From positions 558,001 through 622,000 of the forward strand of contig NZ_JAFBBQ010000001.1 of the NCBI RefSeq assembly GCF_016907255.1: a stretch of 64,000 nt of DNA. Direction: 5' to 3'. Under the pieces are notes generated by a model. The model had not been told where the DNA came from. It made no database searches and was given only the letters and a program-made list of their open reading frames with translations. The stretch is from Microbacterium keratanolyticum (GTDB lineage: Bacteria > Actinomycetota > Actinomycetes > Actinomycetales > Microbacteriaceae). The number at the start of each line of letters is the position of its first letter. Position 1 is the stretch's first letter. Position numbers and translations under genes: made by a program. Positions 60,685-64,000 of the stretch are shown in pieces.

Positions 60685-61800
60685 ATGACGCAGCACGCCC
60701 TGCACCCCGCAGATGACCTGCTCCCCCGTGACATCCCGGTGCAGCTCATCGACCCGACGGGTGCACCCGTCACGGACGAGCACTTCACGCGTCCCGACAA
60801 CGACGCTCTCCTGCGCGCCTACCGCGGCCTGGTCGAGGGCCGACGGATCAACGATCAAGCGAACGCGCTCGTGCGCCAGGGGCGGCTGGCCGTCTATCCC
60901 TCCTCCCACGGGCAGGAGGCCTGTCAGGTCGCCGCATCGCAGGTGCTCGGAGACCGCGATTGGCTGTTCCCGACGTACCGCGACTCGGTCGCCGTCATCG
61001 CGCGCGGTGTGAGTCCGGCCGACACCATGACGCTCCTCAAAGGCGACTGGCACTCGGGGTACGACTCCCACGAGCACCGCGTCGCTCCGCAGGCCACACC
61101 CCTCGCGACCCAGCTGCTGCACGCCGTCGGATTCGCGCAGGCGGCCAAGCACCGCGGTGAAGACACCGTCGTGCTCGCACTCTGCGGCGACGGCGCGACC
61201 AGCGAGGGCGACTTCCATGAGGCGATGAACTTCGCCGCCGTCTTCCATGTGCCGGTCGTCTTCTTCGTGCAGAACAACGAGTTCGCCATCTCGGTGCCGC
61301 TCTCACGGCAGACCGCGGCTCCCTCACTCGCGCACAAGGCCATCGGCTACGGCATGCCCGGACAGCGCGTCGACGGCAACGATGTCGCCGCGGTCCTCGC
61401 CGTCCTTGGAGAAGCCGTCGACCGTGCCCGCGCAGGCGGCGGCCCCTCGCTCGTCGAGGCGCACACCTACCGGATGCAGGCGCACACGAACGCCGACGAC
61501 GACACCCGCTACCGCGAGCGCGAGGAGGTGCAGGCGTGGATCGCCCGCGATCCGCTCACCCGACTGCGCACCTACCTCACGGCAGAGGGCGCCCTCGACG
61601 AAGAGACCGAGGCAGCATTGGCGGCCGGCGCCGAAGAGATCGCCGCAGCTCTGCGCGACGCGCTCAACGCCGACAGCGAGCTCGACCCCGAAGACCTGTT
61701 CCGCTACGTCAGCACCACCCGCTCCCCGCAGCTCACCGAGCAGTGGGAGCAGCTGCGCGGCGAGATCGACCGCAGCATCCAGCCCACCGGAGGTCACTGA
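60685..61800 (+). CDS. bkdA: branched-chain 2-oxoacid dehydrogenase E1 alpha subunit
   Basis: 371 residues. The thiamin diphosphate motif starts GDGATSEGDFHEAMNFAA and ends about 30 residues on at FVQNN. SSHGQEACQVAAS and FPTYRDSVAVIARG fit E1 alpha of branched-chain or pyruvate complexes. It decarboxylates 2-oxoacids from Val, Leu and Ile with E1 beta. GGAAGG lies upstream of the ATG with a rather long spacing. The Lrp-type neighbour favours the branched-chain assignment. Confidence 0.88.
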   Translation: MTQHALHPADDLLPRDIPVQLIDPTGAPVTDEHFTRPDNDALLRAYRGLVEGRRINDQANALVRQGRLAVYPSSHGQEACQVAASQVLGDRDWLFPTYRDSVAVIARGVSPADTMTLLKGDWHSGYDSHEHRVAPQATPLATQLLHAVGFAQAAKHRGEDTVVLALCGDGATSEGDFHEAMNFAAVFHVPVVFFVQNNEFAISVPLSRQTAAPSLAHKAIGYGMPGQRVDGNDVAAVLAVLGEAVDRARAGGGPSLVEAHTYRMQAHTNADDDTRYREREEVQAWIARDPLTRLRTYLTAEGALDEETEAALAAGAEEIAAALRDALNADSELDPEDLFRYVSTTRSPQLTEQWEQLRGEIDRSIQPTGGH

Positions 61801-62840
61801 TGACTCTCATGCATGACGAACCACGCGTCGAGGTCGACGCCCCCGTCGTCCAGACCATGACCATGGCCGCAGCACTCAACCGCGCACTCGCCGATGCGAT
61901 CACCGAAGACCCGAACGTCGTGATCTTCGGTGAGGATGTCGGCGCGCTCGGCGGCGTGTTCCGCATCACAGACGGCCTCACCGAGCGCTTCGGCGAGGAG
62001 CGCTGCTTCGACACCCCGCTGGCTGAGTCCGGCATCATGGGCACGGCGGTCGGCATGGCTATGAACGGCATGCGCCCGGTCGTCGAGATGCAGTTCGACG
62101 CCTTCGCGCTCCCCGCCTTCGAGCAGGTCGTCAGCCACGTCGCGAAGCTCGGCAACCGTACGAAGGGCGCGCTGCGGATGCCCCTGGTCATCCGCATTCC
62201 GTTCGGCGGCGGCATCGGCGGTGTCGAGCACCACTGCGACTCGTCGGAGGCATACTACGCCCACACCCCGGGCCTCACCGTCGTCTCCCCATCGACCCCG
62301 CAGGACGCCTACTCGCTCCTGCGCGCGGCGATCGCGTCCCCCGACCCCGTCGTCTTCCTGGAGCCGAAGAAGCTCTACTGGTCCAAGGGCGAGGTCGACA
62401 CCTCGCTGACCGCCGAGCTCGGCACGGCCAGGATCGCCCGGGAGGGCACGGATGTGACGGTGCTCACCTACGGAGCATCCGTCGGCACAGCCCTTGAGGC
62501 TGCCGAGATCGCTGCAGAGGAGGGGCGCAGCGTGCAGGTCATCGACGTGCGTTCGCTCTCGCCGTTCGACGACGCCACCGTGACCGAAGCGGTTCGCGGC
62601 ACAGGGCGTGCGATCGTCGTCGCCGAGGCCCCCGGCTACGTCAGCGTGGCGAGCGAGATCCAGGCACGCGTGTTCGAGCGCTGCTTCGAGTTCCTGGAGG
62701 CGCCCGTGCGTCGCGTCACCGGCTTCGACACGCCCTACGCACCCCCGAAGCTCGAGCACTGGTACCTCCCCGACGCCGACCGCATCCTCGATGCGATCGA
62801 TTCTCTGCACTGGGACGATGAAGAAGCGGATGCCTCATGA
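61800..62840 (+). CDS. bkdB: branched-chain 2-oxoacid dehydrogenase E1 beta subunit
   Basis: 346 residues. EDVGALGGVFRITDGL, PLAESGIMGTAVGMAMNGM and EMQFDAFALPAFEQ are the E1 beta cofactor and interface regions, and the C-terminal transketolase domain contains VQVIDVRSLSPFD. The ATG shares one base with the bkdA stop. Works as a heterotetramer with BkdA. Confidence 0.9.
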   Translation: MTLMHDEPRVEVDAPVVQTMTMAAALNRALADAITEDPNVVIFGEDVGALGGVFRITDGLTERFGEERCFDTPLAESGIMGTAVGMAMNGMRPVVEMQFDAFALPAFEQVVSHVAKLGNRTKGALRMPLVIRIPFGGGIGGVEHHCDSSEAYYAHTPGLTVVSPSTPQDAYSLLRAAIASPDPVVFLEPKKLYWSKGEVDTSLTAELGTARIAREGTDVTVLTYGASVGTALEAAEIAAEEGRSVQVIDVRSLSPFDDATVTEAVRGTGRAIVVAEAPGYVSVASEIQARVFERCFEFLEAPVRRVTGFDTPYAPPKLEHWYLPDADRILDAIDSLHWDDEEADAS

Positions 62841-64000
62841 CCACGATCGCCACACGTGTCTTCCGCCTTCCCGACCTCGGTGAAGGCCTGACCGAAGCCG
62901 GCCTCGTGCAGTGGCTCGTCGCTGTCGGCGACACGATCACGACCGACCAGGCAATTGCCGAGGTCGAGACCGCCAAGAGCGTCGTCGAGCTGCCCTCGCC
63001 ATTCGCCGGAGTCGTGATCGCCCTGCACGGAGAGCCGGGAGAGACGATCGATGTCGGCGCTCCTGTGCTGGAGGTCGGCGATCCGGATGCCCCGCGCGCG
63101 ACCGATCCCGCGGGTGCTCCTGCTGCCGCCGGCGCGGCCCCTGTCGACAAGACCGAGCAGGAGGCGTACCGCGCCGAGGAACGAGCCGGGTCCGGAAACG
63201 TGCTGATCGGTTACGGGACGACCGAGCGCGCAGGTCGCGGGCGTCGTCGCGCCCGCGTGTCTGCGTCCCCGCGGCGGGCCGCGGTGGCCTCTGCGGCAGC
63301 AGCCGAGGTGGCGGCCTCTACTGCAGTGCCTGCCCCCGCACAGCCGGACGCACCCGCGCCGGTATCCGCTCCCGCCCGCCGCACCGTCGCCGTGCGTTCG
63401 CCGCTCGTGCGACGTCTCGCTCGGGATCTCGGACTCGACGTGCACGCGATCACCGCGACCGGTGCCGACGGGGCGATCACCCGCGCCGATGTGCTCCGCG
63501 CCGCGGTGGATCACGCAGTCGACGGTGTCACCGCGCACACCGTCGGCGCCGCGTCGGCTCCCTCCCGCACGGGCGATCAGGTCGATGGGCTCGCCGTCCA
63601 GGCCCGCGAGAAGTTCTCTCCGCTGCGCAAGGCCGTGAGCGCGACGCTGACTCGCAGCCGCTCCGAGATCCCCGAAGCGACCGTCTGGGTCGATGTGGAT
63701 GCCACGCGCCTGTGGGAGCTGCGCTCGGAGATGGCCGCGCCCGGCGAGAAGGCGCCGTCGATCACGGCGCTGATCGCGCGCTTCACGCTGCTCGCGCTCG
63801 TAGAGTATCCCCTGCTCGCCTCCCGACTGAACGAGGCGGGAGACGAGATCACGACCTTCGACGGCGTGAACCTCGGGATCGCCGCAGACACGCCCCGCGG
63901 ACTCATGGTTCCGGTGATCCCGCAGGCACACACGCTCCCCGTCGCGCAGCTCGACGCGCAGCTGCGCGAGCTCGCCGAGACCGCGCGCGCGGGCCAGATG
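62837..64000 (+). CDS. bkdC: dihydrolipoamide acyltransferase E2 of the 2-oxoacid dehydrogenase complex, partial
   Basis: 388 residues are visible and the frame runs off the right edge. A single lipoyl domain has the lipoylated Lys47 in VETAKSVVELPSPFAG, an Ala/Pro-rich linker follows, and the E1/E3-binding domain is VRSPLVRRLARDLGLDVH onward (about 188-220). The acyltransferase domain begins near residue 250; its HxxxD active site lies beyond the window. It overlaps bkdB by 4 bp. Confidence 0.9.
   Translation, partial: MTTIATRVFRLPDLGEGLTEAGLVQWLVAVGDTITTDQAIAEVETAKSVVELPSPFAGVVIALHGEPGETIDVGAPVLEVGDPDAPRATDPAGAPAAAGAAPVDKTEQEAYRAEERAGSGNVLIGYGTTERAGRGRRRARVSASPRRAAVASAAAAEVAASTAVPAPAQPDAPAPVSAPARRTVAVRSPLVRRLARDLGLDVHAITATGADGAITRADVLRAAVDHAVDGVTAHTVGAASAPSRTGDQVDGLAVQAREKFSPLRKAVSATLTRSRSEIPEATVWVDVDATRLWELRSEMAAPGEKAPSITALIARFTLLALVEYPLLASRLNEAGDEITTFDGVNLGIAADTPRGLMVPVIPQAHTLPVAQLDAQLRELAETARAGQM

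Overview
The window is a contiguous piece of a high-GC actinobacterial chromosome. Gene content, codon use and gene order (BMP-type nucleoside ABC operon, manC, sdhCDAB, trpS, ribDE-BA-H, GTP-type PEP carboxykinase) suggest a member of Microbacteriaceae, most likely Microbacterium or a close relative. This is a judgement from content, not from a database search. No rRNA, tRNA, insertion sequence, prophage or CRISPR array was seen. Genes are densely packed, many overlap by 4 bp, and no gene-free stretch exceeds 300 bp.

Layout. 1-4500: the end of a phosphohexomutase gene, a TauE/SafE exporter, and an operon of flavin monooxygenase, bile-acid-type symporter and NAD-dependent epimerase. 4559-12050: two sugar ABC systems back to back. 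One is a CUT1 importer on the minus strand with no ATPase of its own. The other is a CUT2 importer on the plus strand whose first gene is a ROK regulator. 12025-20153: a nucleoside uptake and salvage locus on the minus strand (BMP lipoprotein, ATPase, two permeases, cytidine deaminase, thymidine phosphorylase, adenosine deaminase). 20303-25053: manC divergent from the succinate dehydrogenase operon sdhCDAB. 25188-31546: short transcription units (YihY, exonuclease III, TrpS, a TetR/MpaB-type oxygenase pair, a GNAT acetyltransferase, an Fpg/Nei glycosylase). 31606-35234: an FMN riboswitch and the riboflavin operon. 35300-52053: mixed metabolic, transport and regulatory genes (MHS transporter, ABC exporter, PEP carboxykinase divergent from a RamB-like regulator, AlkZ-like protein, long GAPDH, amidase, HAD phosphatase, small membrane proteins with regulators). 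52102-59361: a CUT1 glycoside importer with a GH2 glycosidase and a divergent LacI regulator with two operator copies. 59373-64000: the branched-chain 2-oxoacid dehydrogenase genes bkdABC next to their likely Lrp-type regulator.

Regulatory architecture is the most informative part of the window. At more than ten genes a TANNNT -10 box lies exactly 6 or 7 nt before the start codon, the geometry expected of leaderless mRNAs. Strong GC-rich hairpins follow the three substrate-binding-protein genes that have a downstream gap, and the BMP hairpin is followed by a second -10 box in front of the ATPase gene. Palindromic operators sit inside or beside promoters for the FMO, CUT1, LacI, RamB-like and bkd units.

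I found no convincing wholly new multi-gene system. The items most worth a second look are the leaderless promoter set, the post-SBP hairpins, the ROK-controlled CUT1/CUT2 locus, the unusual insertions in two ABC transporter subunits, and the palindrome inside the bkd promoter.
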